Numbered from the stretch's first letter, positions 33,960 through 43,081 are shown. The stretch is DNA of 64,000 nucleotides from Acinetobacter nosocomialis NIPH 2119 (GCF_000368085.1 NZ_KB849239.1:3708163-3772162), one strand, 5' to 3'. Made by a program: numbers and translations. The notes: generated from the sequence alone by a model not told the origin.

Positions 33960-36140
33960 ATGTCCTTATTACGCTTAGACCGACTTCATTACTGTATTTT
34001 GATGAGTATGGGCTGTATTTCTAGCCCACTTGTTTGGGCAGAAGACTTAAATTCAGACGTTGCCAAATTGCCAACTTTACATGTAGAAGCAACGCGTACT
34101 GATACTACTTACTTACAAACACCTGCTTCGGTTTTCCGAATCGAGGCACCTCAGGCGGATAGTTCTTCACAAGTAAATTTAACTGAAGTTGTGAAGGGCA
34201 TACCGAGTTTACAGATTCGTAACCGTGAAAATTATGCGCAAGATTTACAGCTTTCTATGCGTGGTTTTGGTGCACGTTCTACGTTTGGTGTCCGTGGTAT
34301 TCGTCTTTATGTGGATGGTATCCCTGCAACAATGCCAGATGGGCAGGGCCAAACATCTAATATCGACTTAAGCAGTCTAGATCATGTTGAAGTCCTAACA
34401 GGGCCTTTTTCTTCACTTTATGGAAATTCATCAGGCGGGACTATTTTAACTTCTACTAAAGAAGGGCAAGGGAAAGACTCAATTGAGCTGAGCTATTCGG
34501 GTGGTAGTCACGATAAAAGCCGAGCTGGGTTAGTGCTACAAGGTGGAGCAAAAGGGGCGAATGAACCAAGTTATATTATTAGCTCATCATACTTCGATAC
34601 TGATGGTTACCGAGAACATAGCGGGGCAGAAAAAATATTAAATAATGCAAAGCTCAGTTGGAACCTTAATGATGGAAGTAAAATCAACTGGGTGACTAAC
34701 TATGTCAAAATTAATGCCGATGATCCACAGGGTTTAACGCATGATCAGTGGAATGCGAATCCAAAGCAACAAGTTCCGTTTTTAAAGCAATTTAATGTTC
34801 GTAAAGATATCGAACAAACTCAAACGGGCATGACATGGTCTAAACCTATTAATGATAAAAATGAACTTTATGCCATGGCATATTTGGGTAATCGTCAAGT
34901 CACTCAGTATCAATCTATTCCAAAAGGCGATGTAACATTAAAAGATGGTAAACCTATTTACACAGGCCAAGCAAATCCTAATCATGCGGGTGGTGTAATT
35001 GATTTTGAACGTAATTATTATGGTGCTGATTTCCGTTGGACAGGTAAAGAGTTACTTCCAAATACCACTGTAAGCGTCGGGGTTGCAATCGATGCAATGG
35101 ATGAAGACCGTAAAGGTTATGAAAATTTTAATGCGAATAGTGTTTATGGTGTGAAAGGTAAGTTACGCCGTAATGAAGACAATACTTTGTGGAATATCGA
35201 TCCATATTTACAAGCTTCGTGGCAGTTCTTACCCACATGGCGTCTAGATACAGGTGTGCGTTATAGTAATGTGCATTACAAGTCAAAAGATCATTTTACT
35301 TCAGGGCCTGATCAGTATGGGACTGTTAACGGTGATGATAGTGGCAAAACAGATTACGATAAAGTTTTACCGTCGCTTGCTTTAAGTTGGCAAATTTTAC
35401 CTGAGCTCATGGCTTATATGAGTTATGCCAAAGGGTTTGAAACACCGACCTTTACTGAAATGGCTTATCCAGCCGATACGTCAAAGTCAGGTTTTAATTT
35501 TGATTTAAAATCATCGACCAGTGATACCTATGAAGCTGGTTTAAAATCACAAAACCAATTAGGTGATTTTACTTTGGCAGTTTTTCAAACTAAAACCAAA
35601 AATGACATTGTTTCAGCAGGAAGCTCAAATGGTCGTTCTACCTTCCGAAATGCGGATAAAACTTTGCGTGAAGGGGTAGAGTTTGCATGGAATAAAAAGT
35701 TGTGGCGAGATTTAACAGCGACAGCAAGCTATGCCTATTTAGATGCTACTTTTGATGCGGATATTCCTGCTTTAGGCAATATTGCTCAAATTCCAGATGG
35801 CAATGCGATTCCTGGAATTGCTAAAAATCAGGCTTACATTTCTTTAGCTTGGCAACCGAGCCACGGACTATATGGTGGTGTAGATGTACAGTATATGGAC
35901 AAAGTATACGTGAATGATACCAACAGTGACGCAGCACCAAGCTACAGTGTAACTTCAGCAAATATTGGTTATGCATGGGATTTAGGTGCTTGGAAGGTCA
36001 AAAGCTTTGCTCGTGTAGATAACCTATTTGATAAAAACTATGCGGGTTCAGTTATCGTAAATGATGGTAATGATCGTTACTTTGAACCCGCTGATGGGCG
36101 TAACTGGAGTGCAGGTTTACGTGTAATTAAACAATTCTAG
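33960..36140 (+). CDS. pqqU: TonB-dependent receptor, YncD/PqqU-like (probable PQQ uptake)
   Basis: A 726-residue outer-membrane receptor with an N-terminal signal peptide (cleavage near VWA, residue 27). The plug domain contains RNRENYAQDLQLSMRGFGAR, GIRLYVDGIPATMPDGQGQT and SNIDLSSLDHVEVLTGPFSS, nearly identical to E. coli YncD as I remember it. The 22-strand barrel ends in an aromatic residue (SAGLRVIKQF). E. coli YncD has been shown to take up pyrroloquinoline quinone and renamed PqqU. The match continues through the barrel (YQSIPKGD, VDNLFDKNYAGSVIVND), so the same ligand is likely. The window also encodes a PQQ-dependent glucose dehydrogenase. The old yellow enzyme follows after 9 bases. 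Ligand assignment is by homology only. Confidence 0.85.
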   Translation: MSLLRLDRLHYCILMSMGCISSPLVWAEDLNSDVAKLPTLHVEATRTDTTYLQTPASVFRIEAPQADSSSQVNLTEVVKGIPSLQIRNRENYAQDLQLSMRGFGARSTFGVRGIRLYVDGIPATMPDGQGQTSNIDLSSLDHVEVLTGPFSSLYGNSSGGTILTSTKEGQGKDSIELSYSGGSHDKSRAGLVLQGGAKGANEPSYIISSSYFDTDGYREHSGAEKILNNAKLSWNLNDGSKINWVTNYVKINADDPQGLTHDQWNANPKQQVPFLKQFNVRKDIEQTQTGMTWSKPINDKNELYAMAYLGNRQVTQYQSIPKGDVTLKDGKPIYTGQANPNHAGGVIDFERNYYGADFRWTGKELLPNTTVSVGVAIDAMDEDRKGYENFNANSVYGVKGKLRRNEDNTLWNIDPYLQASWQFLPTWRLDTGVRYSNVHYKSKDHFTSGPDQYGTVNGDDSGKTDYDKVLPSLALSWQILPELMAYMSYAKGFETPTFTEMAYPADTSKSGFNFDLKSSTSDTYEAGLKSQNQLGDFTLAVFQTKTKNDIVSAGSSNGRSTFRNADKTLREGVEFAWNKKLWRDLTATASYAYLDATFDADIPALGNIAQIPDGNAIPGIAKNQAYISLAWQPSHGLYGGVDVQYMDKVYVNDTNSDAAPSYSVTSANIGYAWDLGAWKVKSFARVDNLFDKNYAGSVIVNDGNDRYFEPADGRNWSAGLRVIKQF

Positions 36141-36149
36141 GAATTTAAA

Positions 36150-37259
36150 ATGGCAAAATTATTTGAAACGGTTAATTTTGATTCGCTACAACTGGTCAAT
36201 AGAATTGTAATTGCCCCAATGTGTCAGTATTCGGCAACTGATGAAGGCGAAATTACCTATTGGCATGAGCAGCAATGGGCAAATTACGCGTTGTCTGGAG
36301 CTGGGTTATGCATTGTAGAAGCTACGGCTGTACAAGCGGAAGGTCGAATTAGTTACGCAGATCTTGGACTTTGGAATGATCAGCAACGTGACCAAATCAA
36401 AACTTTATTAGGAAAAGTTAAAACACTTTCTCCTATGCCATTTGGAATTCAGTTAGCACATGCTGGACGTAAGGCATCAACTGAAAAGCCTTGGTTGGGG
36501 AAAGGTCAAATTGCAAAAGATCAGCCACATGGTTGGCAAACAGTTGCTCCAAGTACAAGTACTTTTTCAGTTCACGATGCTGCGCCACATGCATTAACAG
36601 TTGATGAAATTAAACAAATTCAACAAGACTTTGCAGCTGCAGCAAAACGTGCAGTTGAAGCGGGCTTTGAGCTAATCGAAGTACATGCGGCGCATGGCTA
36701 CTTGTTGCATCAATTTTTATCTCCAATTGCCAATCAACGTACTGACGAATATGGCGGCTCTTTAGAAAACCGTATGCGTATGACGCTTGAAGTACTTCAG
36801 GCAATTAAACTTGCTGTTCCTGCGGGTTATCCTGTAGGGGTGCGTTTATCTGCAACTGATTGGATGGATGGTAACGAACAGTGGGACGTTGAGTCTACAG
36901 TTGGGTTATCAAAAGCTTTAGAGCAACTGGGAGCCGCTTATATCCATGTCTCTAGTGGTGGCTTACATGAACACCAAAATATTACCATCGGGGCAGGTTA
37001 CCAAGTACCATTCGCGGAGCAGGTTAAAAAACATGTATCTATTCCTGTGATTGCGGTAGGTCTTATTACTGATCCACAGCATGCTGAACAAATTTTAGAA
37101 AACCAACAAGCTGATGCCATTGGTCTTGCACGTGCAATGTTATATGACCCACGTTGGCCATGGCATGCTGCAGCTACATTGGGGGCAAAAGTCAAAATTG
37201 CTCCTCAATATTTGCGTTGTCAACCACATGGCTTAAAACAGCTTTTTGATTCTTTTTAG
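36150..37259 (+). CDS. Old yellow enzyme, NADH:flavin oxidoreductase (YqjM-like)
   Basis: A 369-residue FMN TIM barrel. The thermophilic-like class is indicated by MCQYSATDEG, where Cys tunes the flavin, and by QLAHAGRKAST, which carries the substrate-binding His pair region. Also present are HAAHGYLLHQFLSPIANQRT, DEYGGSLENRMR and IGLARAMLYDPRWPW. It reduces activated C=C bonds of enones, nitro-compounds or quinone-like molecules with NAD(P)H. It begins 9 bases after pqqU and is likely co-transcribed, but a link with PQQ or quinone handling is only a guess. A terminator follows at 37273. Confidence 0.92.
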   Translation: MAKLFETVNFDSLQLVNRIVIAPMCQYSATDEGEITYWHEQQWANYALSGAGLCIVEATAVQAEGRISYADLGLWNDQQRDQIKTLLGKVKTLSPMPFGIQLAHAGRKASTEKPWLGKGQIAKDQPHGWQTVAPSTSTFSVHDAAPHALTVDEIKQIQQDFAAAAKRAVEAGFELIEVHAAHGYLLHQFLSPIANQRTDEYGGSLENRMRMTLEVLQAIKLAVPAGYPVGVRLSATDWMDGNEQWDVESTVGLSKALEQLGAAYIHVSSGGLHEHQNITIGAGYQVPFAEQVKKHVSIPVIAVGLITDPQHAEQILENQQADAIGLARAMLYDPRWPWHAAATLGAKVKIAPQYLRCQPHGLKQLFDSF

Positions 37260-37272
37260 TTTTTAAATATGC

Positions 37273-37299
37273 GGGCAAATTAAGATTTGCCCGTTTTTC
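37273..37299 (+). terminator. Terminator after the old yellow enzyme gene
   Basis: The stem GGGCAAA / TTTGCCC with loop TTAAGA is followed by GTTTTTCTTTT. Confidence 0.8.
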
Positions 37300-37325
37300 T
37301 TTTGAAATGAGTGAGGAAGTAGTCT

Positions 37326-38249
37326 GTGGTTTTTCAGGTAATCTTACCAATTTTGATTTTATTATTGATGGGGTACTGTAGTGTTCTCATTAAATTGGTG
37401 ACACCTGAGCAAATTAAGGCTCTTAGCGCATTTGTTATTAAAATTGCTCTTCCTGCATTTTTAATCCAATCCTTAGCCAATAAAAATTTACAAGATATTT
37501 GGCACCCCGCTTATTTTATTGCTTATGGTGGTGGCTCTTTAATCTTGTTTTTTCTGGCTTTTATCATTTATCGGAAATATTTTAAAAACAGCCTAACCCA
37601 TAGTGCAGTCATATCAATGGGTGCTTCTATGTCAAATACAGGTTTTATGGGTACTGCTATTTTGACTATGCTCATGGGTAGTCATGCTGCAATCTATATA
37701 TCTTTAACTTTAATTATTGAAAACTTATTAATCGTCGCTTTAATGCTTATTTTGGCAGAAGCGGGATTACATCAACAGCAGCGGCTTTTGCCTTTACTGA
37801 AAAAAACATTCATAAATTTAATTAAAAATCCTGTAATTATTGCAATTTTGGTGGGGATGAGCTGTATCTTGCTAGGTATTCATCTGCCTTCAAAACTTGG
37901 GCAAGCTTTAGAACTTTTAGGAAGGACAGCTTCGCCTCTAGCACTATTTGCTATTGGCGGCAGCTTGGTTGGTATAGGTATTACCGCCGTGAATTTACAA
38001 AGTGTATTGTTGGCTGGGTTTAATGTCATTCTTATGCCAGTTGTGATTTTTGGGTTATTCCTTTTATTACCAAACGTCAGTCAAGAGATGTTATATGCCG
38101 GAACATTAATTGCGGCACTTCCAATGCCAATTGCTTTTGGTATTTTTGGGCAAGCATATGGTTTAAATGAAAGAACATTAACACCTTTAATGATAAGTAC
38201 CATTATTGGTTTTATTGGGGTAAGTGGACTTATCGCTTTGTGGTGGTAA
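37326..38249 (+). CDS. AEC family (auxin efflux carrier-like) transporter
   Basis: A 307-residue membrane protein that starts at GTG 37326, supported by AGGAAG six bases upstream; no ATG fits. About ten helices are expected in two inverted halves, beginning VFQVILPILILLLMGYCSVL. The second half contains KNPVIIAILVGMSCILLGIH and the family sequence LGRTASPLALFAIGGSLVGI. AEC carriers move dicarboxylates or other organic anions. The substrate here is unknown. It converges with the Sel1 gene, with the hairpin AGCCCC-ATAC-GGGGCT between them. Confidence 0.88.
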   Translation: MVFQVILPILILLLMGYCSVLIKLVTPEQIKALSAFVIKIALPAFLIQSLANKNLQDIWHPAYFIAYGGGSLILFFLAFIIYRKYFKNSLTHSAVISMGASMSNTGFMGTAILTMLMGSHAAIYISLTLIIENLLIVALMLILAEAGLHQQQRLLPLLKKTFINLIKNPVIIAILVGMSCILLGIHLPSKLGQALELLGRTASPLALFAIGGSLVGIGITAVNLQSVLLAGFNVILMPVVIFGLFLLLPNVSQEMLYAGTLIAALPMPIAFGIFGQAYGLNERTLTPLMISTIIGFIGVSGLIALWW

Positions 38250-38255
38250 AAGAAA

Positions 38256-38271
38256 AGCCCCATACGGGGCT
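38256..38271. terminator. Hairpin between the AEC and Sel1 genes, probable shared terminator
   Basis: AGCCCC-ATAC-GGGGCT lies between the convergent stops. On the minus strand it is followed by TTTTCTTTT; on the plus strand the tail (ATTGTTTCTTT) is weaker. Confidence 0.65.
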
Positions 38272-38283
38272 ATTGTTTCTTTG

Positions 38284-39108
38284 CTATTTTTTAGGTGCAG
38301 GCTGTGTAGGGGCGGCTGCAGCTTGTTTATTCTTCTCAGCAATAATCTTTTCGACTGAAGCTAAAGATTCTCTAGCATTAGGAACATTTTGGTTAGCAAG
38401 TTCAGTAAAAATCTGTTTTGCTTGAGGCAAGTTCTGAGGAATGATATTGCCATTTGCCATCATAGTCGCTAAAGCCATAGACGCTGGTGCATAACCTTTT
38501 TGTGCAATTGCTTGTAAAGCTTCAATGCCTTGGCGTTTCATGAGAGGGTTTTTATTTTCAACCCCTTGGCTAATATCATAAAGTGCTTTGACCTGAATAG
38601 CAGGGTAGTTTCCTTTTCGAATTAAAGGCGCTAGCTTTTGTAAAGCAATTTGATGAGACTGTGGCTTTTTCTGAGCAAATAAAATGGTCGCAATTTTTAC
38701 CGTTGCATCATCAGAGCCTTGAGCTGATGCTTTTTGCACATATTGGCTAAATTTATTACTATCTTTTGCAACGCCTAATTCACCCGTTTCATAAATCTGT
38801 GCAAGTCTATAACTGGCCTGAGCATAACCTTTGTTTGAAGCGTCTTCATAATATTTTAGAGCTTTGGCATTATCTTTAGGGGTGCCTTGTCCCATTTGCG
38901 TCATATAACCTAAGTTATAGATCGCTTGAGCATTTCCTGTCTGCGCAAGGCGCTGCACTTCTTGGAAAGCAGCAGGATAATTTTTTGCCGCATACAATTG
39001 TTCAGCCTGTTTAAAGACATCATTTTTTGCCACAGATGCTGTAGTGTCTGCCGCAAAGATTGATGAACTTGAAATGGCGATTAGGCTGGCGATGAGTAAT
39101 TTCTTCAT
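38284..39108 (-). CDS. Periplasmic Sel1-like repeat protein
   Basis: 274 residues with a signal peptide (MKKLLIASLIAISSSSIFAA, cleavage after about residue 20). Several Sel1/TPR-like helical pairs follow, most clearly AQAIYNLGYMTQMGQGTPKD, AKALKYYEDASNKGYAQASY and YAPASMALATMMANGNIIPQ. The C-terminus is Lys/Ala/Pro-rich. Such repeats mediate protein-protein contacts; some are linked to envelope stress or secretion, but no partner is suggested by the neighbours. It is monocistronic and ends at a hairpin shared with the AEC gene. Confidence 0.87.
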   Translation of the reverse strand: MKKLLIASLIAISSSSIFAADTTASVAKNDVFKQAEQLYAAKNYPAAFQEVQRLAQTGNAQAIYNLGYMTQMGQGTPKDNAKALKYYEDASNKGYAQASYRLAQIYETGELGVAKDSNKFSQYVQKASAQGSDDATVKIATILFAQKKPQSHQIALQKLAPLIRKGNYPAIQVKALYDISQGVENKNPLMKRQGIEALQAIAQKGYAPASMALATMMANGNIIPQNLPQAKQIFTELANQNVPNARESLASVEKIIAEKNKQAAAAPTQPAPKK

Positions 39109-39254
39109 TTCTTTTTAACCTTTTACTTTGTAGCTACATCATTCCATCGATGTATTGAATCAACTCAACTTCTCATCATAAATATTGATAGATGAAAGTA
39201 AACAGCCGATTTGTATATAAAACGATGTCTATAAAGCAAACTATGGAGAAAAAT

Positions 39255-39287
39255 AATATGCCACTCTCAGAACTAGAGTGGCATATA
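39255..39287 (-). terminator. Terminator of the dsbC-like gene
   Basis: The ten-pair stem ATGCCACTCT / AGAGTGGCAT with a seven-base loop is followed on the minus strand by ATTATTTTTCTCC. Confidence 0.75.
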
Positions 39288-39290
39288 GCA

Positions 39291-40001
39291 TTATTTTACT
39301 GATTTAAGTAATGCTTCAATTTGTTTTGCATCACTTGGTACACCAGAGATTCTTTGACCATCTTGCAAGAATAGGGTTGGTGTTCCATCGATATTTAATT
39401 TCTGACCTAAAGCGATATTCTTTTGAATTGGGCTTGAGCAACTTTTGCTGTTAGTCGGCAATTTGCGATTAAGCATATAACTTGTCCAAGCTTCAGACGG
39501 GTTCTTTGAACACCAGATCTGATTTGAAACTTTTTCAGCATTGGGGTGCAAACTGGTCAGCGGATATAAGAATACATATACCGTTACGTTATCAACCCCA
39601 ACCATATTTTGTTCTAGACGCTGACAGTAAGGACAATCAGGGTCACTGAAAATATAAAGAGTACGTTCTCCTTTACCTTTTACATATTTAATCGCTTGGT
39701 TTAGAGGTAGGCTTTTAACATCAATTTTACCCAATTCGGCAATTCGTTCTTCTGTCATATTTTTTTGTTGTTTGATATCAACCAAATTGCCTACAAAAAA
39801 GTATTTAGCATCTTGATTGGTATAAACAATACGACCGCTTGTATACACTTCATAAATACCTTGCACAGGTGATTGATAAACACCTTTTACAGGTAAGTCT
39901 GGGTAATTTGTTTTCAGATTTTGTTCAAGTGTTTTGACATCAGCATGAGCAGAACCGAAAAAAGCCAGACTCAACATGAGTGTAGCAAGTTTAGTTTTCA
40001 T
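39291..40001 (-). CDS. dsbC: Periplasmic disulfide isomerase, DsbC family
   Basis: 236 residues from the ATG that gives MKTKLATLML; seven extra residues upstream would spoil the signal peptide. Cleavage is expected after AHA (residue 20). An N-terminal DsbC dimerisation domain (residues 22-80) is followed by a thioredoxin fold with the active site DPDCPYCQR (Cys123, Cys126) and the cis-proline loop GTPTLFLQDGQRI. The CPYC dipeptide is that of DsbC and DsbG-like isomerases rather than DsbA (CPHC). It reshuffles wrong disulfides and would be kept reduced by DsbD. An extra cysteine pair (WCSKN, SKSCSS) is structural in DsbC. Confidence 0.92.
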   Translation of the reverse strand: MKTKLATLMLSLAFFGSAHADVKTLEQNLKTNYPDLPVKGVYQSPVQGIYEVYTSGRIVYTNQDAKYFFVGNLVDIKQQKNMTEERIAELGKIDVKSLPLNQAIKYVKGKGERTLYIFSDPDCPYCQRLEQNMVGVDNVTVYVFLYPLTSLHPNAEKVSNQIWCSKNPSEAWTSYMLNRKLPTNSKSCSSPIQKNIALGQKLNIDGTPTLFLQDGQRISGVPSDAKQIEALLKSVK

Positions 40002-40100
40002 ATTTTTTCTCTTAGATTTCAATCTGGATTATGATGGCATAGAAAAATTAAAAAATTGATGCCCTAATTAAATGAATTTATTAGAATTTTGTATCTATAG

Positions 40101-40134
40101 AAAAGCCCGTAGGGTCATCCACGGGCTTTTTATT
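40101..40134 (-). terminator. Terminator of ygfZ
   Basis: The stem AAAAGCCCGT / ACGGGCTTTT brackets a 10-base loop and is T-rich on both strands; it lies 13 bases past the ygfZ stop. Confidence 0.8.
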
Positions 40135-40146
40135 TGCTAAATCTGT

Positions 40147-40869
40147 TTATTGTGGTCTAGCAACATCACCACTTAAAGCTTCCGGTAAATCGAGAACTTG
40201 AAGGCCGAGTTCAGCTAGAGCAGCTGGTTTTGCAACCACTAACGCAATATATCCGTCAGGAGTTTGGGTACTATTTACTACTTCAATATCGTTATTTAAT
40301 TGAGTAGCTGGAGCAGGTGCTTCACCTGTACCTTGAACTAGATGCAACCAGTGTTTTGGTTTTGCTTTAAACCAAAGGCGCGCCACAATTTCCTGACCTA
40401 AGTAACAGCCTTTATCGTAATTGACGCCTTCACGTTGATGTAAACGTAATTCTTGTGGTTGAAACTCATGTTCGGTCGCTTGAGCAATCCATGCTTGACC
40501 GGTCATGATGGCTTGTTTTTGCCATTCGGAAATATCAGTTTCTGTAGAGCTGAACTCAGTGTGACCATTTACAACTTTTGGAAACACAACGCCTTGTTCA
40601 CTTAAGGTCATTTTTGAAAATGCGCCATATTTTTTAATATGCTTAGCAAACTCTTCAGCTTGATCTTGAGTAACAACAATCTCAAAACTTTCAGCGTTAA
40701 TCTTTTTCAACCATAGGCCAAAATGAATACGGCCTTTAAGATCACAAATGGCTGTATAGCGTGTTTCATTTTCAGCTAAACGCTCAGTATCGACAGTCAC
40801 TTGGCCTTGTAAAAACTTCTGTGCATCTACACCGTTTAATGCATATGAGGAGAAAGCGAGCAGACTCAT
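40147..40869 (-). CDS. ygfZ: Folate-binding Fe-S cluster / tRNA-modification protein YgfZ
   Basis: 240 residues from ATG 40869; an upstream TTG at 40887 is not convincing. It belongs to the GcvT-like family. The YgfZ signature K-G-C-Y-x-G-Q-E is seen as YDKGCYLGQEIVARLWF near residue 150. The N-terminal SSYALNGVDAQKFLQGQVTV is the folate-site entry. YgfZ uses tetrahydrofolate to support repair or maturation of Fe-S enzymes such as the tRNA thiolation enzyme MiaB. The invariant Cys is intact. The protein is shorter than the E. coli one (326 residues), as common in Acinetobacter and Pseudomonas. It is divergent from the SRPBCC gene. Confidence 0.9.
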   Translation of the reverse strand: MSLLAFSSYALNGVDAQKFLQGQVTVDTERLAENETRYTAICDLKGRIHFGLWLKKINAESFEIVVTQDQAEEFAKHIKKYGAFSKMTLSEQGVVFPKVVNGHTEFSSTETDISEWQKQAIMTGQAWIAQATEHEFQPQELRLHQREGVNYDKGCYLGQEIVARLWFKAKPKHWLHLVQGTGEAPAPATQLNNDIEVVNSTQTPDGYIALVVAKPAALAELGLQVLDLPEALSGDVARPQ

Positions 40870-41085
40870 GATTAATCTCAAATTCAATATGTTTCTTTAT
40901 GATTGCTGACTATTTTGCTCCATTTTTATCAAAAAATCAGCCTTAGTTTTCGTAATTTAGTTTTGTCAGAAACTGGTTATATAAATGGAAAAAACACCAA
41001 AAATATACGTTAAATGAAATTCTAGGGTTTAAGCTACTAAACATAATTTCTATAACCTAAATGGACTTAAAATAAGGAGAACATA

Positions 41086-41535
41086 ATGGCAACAGGTACA
41101 GTAAAATTACATCGCGTATTTAAAGCACCCGCTGAACGGGTTTATCGTGCTTTTCTCGATCCAGATGCTTTAGTTAAGTGGATGGCACCTCACGGTTTTA
41201 CTGCGAAGGTTCATAGTTTTGATGCAAAAGTGGGTGGCTCATATAAAATGAGTTTTACCAACTTTTCAACAGGTTCAACACACTCATTTGGGGGAACTTA
41301 TGTTGAACTCATTCCAAATGAATTAATTCGCTATAACGACCAATTTGATGACTCAAATTTACCTGGTACGATGCAGGTCACTATTACATTAAAAACTGTA
41401 TTGGTAGGCACAGAAATTCACATTACCCAAGAAGGCATACCAGAAGTTATTCCTGTGGAAGCATGTTATTTAGGTTGGCAAGAATCTTTATCTTTATTGA
41501 AGTTGTTGGTGGAAGCCGAAATCCCAGATCAGTAA
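41086..41535 (+). CDS. SRPBCC (AHSA1/START-like) protein
   Basis: 149 residues, with an excellent AAGGAG ribosome site nine bases before the ATG. The AHSA1-type helix-grip fold is seen in VKLHRVFKAPAERVYRAFLD, PDALVKWMAPHGFTAKVHSF, GGSYKMSFTNFSTG and the C-terminal helix LGWQESLSLLKLLVEAEIP. The fold makes a hydrophobic cavity for a lipid-like or polyketide ligand, or contacts Hsp90 in eukaryotes. No ligand is indicated. It is monocistronic, with a strong symmetrical terminator directly downstream. Confidence 0.88.
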   Translation: MATGTVKLHRVFKAPAERVYRAFLDPDALVKWMAPHGFTAKVHSFDAKVGGSYKMSFTNFSTGSTHSFGGTYVELIPNELIRYNDQFDDSNLPGTMQVTITLKTVLVGTEIHITQEGIPEVIPVEACYLGWQESLSLLKLLVEAEIPDQ

Positions 41536-41566
41536 TCGCCTTTTAAAATTTTAAATATTAAATAAG

Positions 41567-41600
41567 AAAAGAGTGAGTAGAGAGGCTACTCACTCTTTTC
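41567..41600 (+). terminator. Terminator of the SRPBCC gene
   Basis: A 14-pair perfect stem (AAAAGAGTGAGTAG and its complement) with loop AGAGG is followed by CTTTTT. Confidence 0.9.
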
Positions 41601-41682
41601 TTTTTAAGTACATTAAAAGAGAACAAAATATTAAATCTGTTTATAAAGCCTAAACAATGAGGCGTTCTAGTGAGAAAAAGAG

Positions 41683-42039
41683 ATGAACATACAAATTAAA
41701 AGAATTTATGAACAAGCAAGTACCGAGGATGGAAAACGAATATTAGTTGATCGGCTATGGAGCCGAGGGATAAGTAAAGAAAATGCTCACTTGGATTTAT
41801 GGTTAAAAGAAATAGCTCCCTCAACTGAGCTACGTAAGTGGTTTCATGCAGAGTCTGCAGTACACTGGGATGAGTTCAAACAGCGTTATTTAAAAGAACT
41901 AAGAAGCAACCCGGCAGTTAAAGAGTTACAAGACCTTGTGTCACATCATAAAGTCACGCTTTTATATTCGGCAAAAGATGTGGAACATAACCATGCAATT
42001 ATTTTAAAAGAATACTTATTAGAAAACAGCAAAAGTTAA
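41683..42039 (+). CDS. DUF488 family protein
   Basis: 118 residues covering one DUF488 domain. The N-terminal IKRIYEQASTEDGKRILVDR and LWSRGISKENAHLDLWLKEI contain the family Arg-Gly segment, HWDEFKQRYLKEL is the central helix, and VTLLYSAKDVEHNHAIILKE is the C-terminal strand-helix. The function of the family is not established. AAAAAGAGATG provides a weak ribosome site. Nothing nearby suggests a pathway; this and the next two genes are separate, single transcription units. Confidence 0.9.
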   Translation: MNIQIKRIYEQASTEDGKRILVDRLWSRGISKENAHLDLWLKEIAPSTELRKWFHAESAVHWDEFKQRYLKELRSNPAVKELQDLVSHHKVTLLYSAKDVEHNHAIILKEYLLENSKS

Positions 42040-42129
42040 ATATATAAATTTTTTTTTGGTAAAAGTCTTTTATTTAAAACTTTAAAAAATGAATCATATC
42101 TCGCATAATATACTTTTTGAGATTTTTTT

Positions 42130-42474
42130 ATGTCTTTACCAAATTGCCCAAAATGCCAATCAGAATATACCTATCAAGACGGCGACTTATTAATTTGCCC
42201 TGAATGCTCACATGAGTGGAAGGAAGGGGAAGCCTCAATTGCTGATGAACAAGAAGTGATTAAAGACGCAAATGGTAATGCCTTGGCAGATGGCGATAGT
42301 GTCACTGTGATTAAAGACTTAAAAATTAAAGGTTCATCGTCAGTTGTTAAAGTGGGAACAAAAGTAAAAACAATTCGTTTAGTACCAGATGCAACTGATG
42401 GTCATAATATCGATTGCAAAATTGATGGTATTGGTCAGATGAAATTAAAATCTGAATTTGTAAAAAAAGCTTAA
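42130..42474 (+). CDS. yjdM: PhnA/YjdM zinc-ribbon protein
   Basis: 114 residues. The N-terminal zinc ribbon has two Cys pairs, LPNCPKCQSEYTYQDGDLLI then CPECSHEW. The C-terminal SH3-like PhnA domain contains DANGNALADGDSVTVIKDLK and IDGIGQMKLKSEFVKKA. It was once called an alkylphosphonate utilisation protein because of its position in E. coli, but it is not part of the C-P lyase pathway and its role is unknown. The family is widespread and nearly invariant in length, and this copy is complete. TTTTGAG before the ATG is a poor ribosome site. Confidence 0.93.
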   Translation: MSLPNCPKCQSEYTYQDGDLLICPECSHEWKEGEASIADEQEVIKDANGNALADGDSVTVIKDLKIKGSSSVVKVGTKVKTIRLVPDATDGHNIDCKIDGIGQMKLKSEFVKKA

Positions 42475-42685
42475 TTTGTTAATTTTAATTACATTTCGGT
42501 AGAGGTACCTATCAGTCCTCTACCTTTTTAAACTTTCAACATCCTTATAATTTTATTACGATAATGTATAAAAAGTAGACTATCCAAAGTTACATTGCTC
42601 ATTTATATTGTCATTAATAACAAATAACTTTCGTCCAGAATAATAACGAAAGTCATACCCACACCAACAAAAAAACGAGGTTCTT

Positions 42686-43027
42686 ATGGCAGGATGGTAC
42701 GAGATTTCACAAGCGAGTGATGGACAATATCGCTTTGTACTTAAGGCTGGTAATGGCGAAATTATTTTAAATAGTGAGCTATATAAAGCGAAAGCATCGG
42801 CAGTCAATGGTATTGAGTCAGTTCAAAAAAATAGTGGTGACGATGGACGATATGATCGTTTAACTGCAAAAAATGGAAAACCTTACTTCAATTTAAAAGC
42901 TGCTAATCATCAAATTATTGGTACAAGCCAATTCTATGCGAGCGAAGCATCACGCGATAAAGGGATTGAATCGGTGAAAACCAATGGATCTTCAGCAACC
43001 ATTAAAGACTTAACGGTTCAGGCGTAA
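42686..43027 (+). CDS. yegP: YegP/DUF1508 tandem-repeat protein
   Basis: 113 residues made of two DUF1508 repeats. The first is about residues 3-52 (WYEISQASDGQYRFVLKAGN, then GEIILNSELYKAKASAVNGI). The second is about residues 55-104 (YDRLTAKNGKPYFNLKAANH, then QIIGTSQFYASEASRDKGIE). The repeats are beta-hairpin units that dimerise; YegP-type proteins are small, soluble and of unknown role. GAGGTTCTT before the ATG is the ribosome site. It converges with proS across a symmetrical terminator. Confidence 0.92.
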   Translation: MAGWYEISQASDGQYRFVLKAGNGEIILNSELYKAKASAVNGIESVQKNSGDDGRYDRLTAKNGKPYFNLKAANHQIIGTSQFYASEASRDKGIESVKTNGSSATIKDLTVQA

Positions 43028-43035
43028 AATTAAAT

Positions 43036-43072
43036 GTAAAAAAAGCAGCTTCTAAAAGCTGCTTTTTTATTT
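43036..43072. terminator. Bidirectional terminator between yegP and proS
   Basis: The perfect stem AAAAGCAGCTT / AAGCTGCTTTT has A residues on one side and T on the other and serves both convergent genes. Confidence 0.9.
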
Positions 43073-43081
43073 ATGTCTTTA

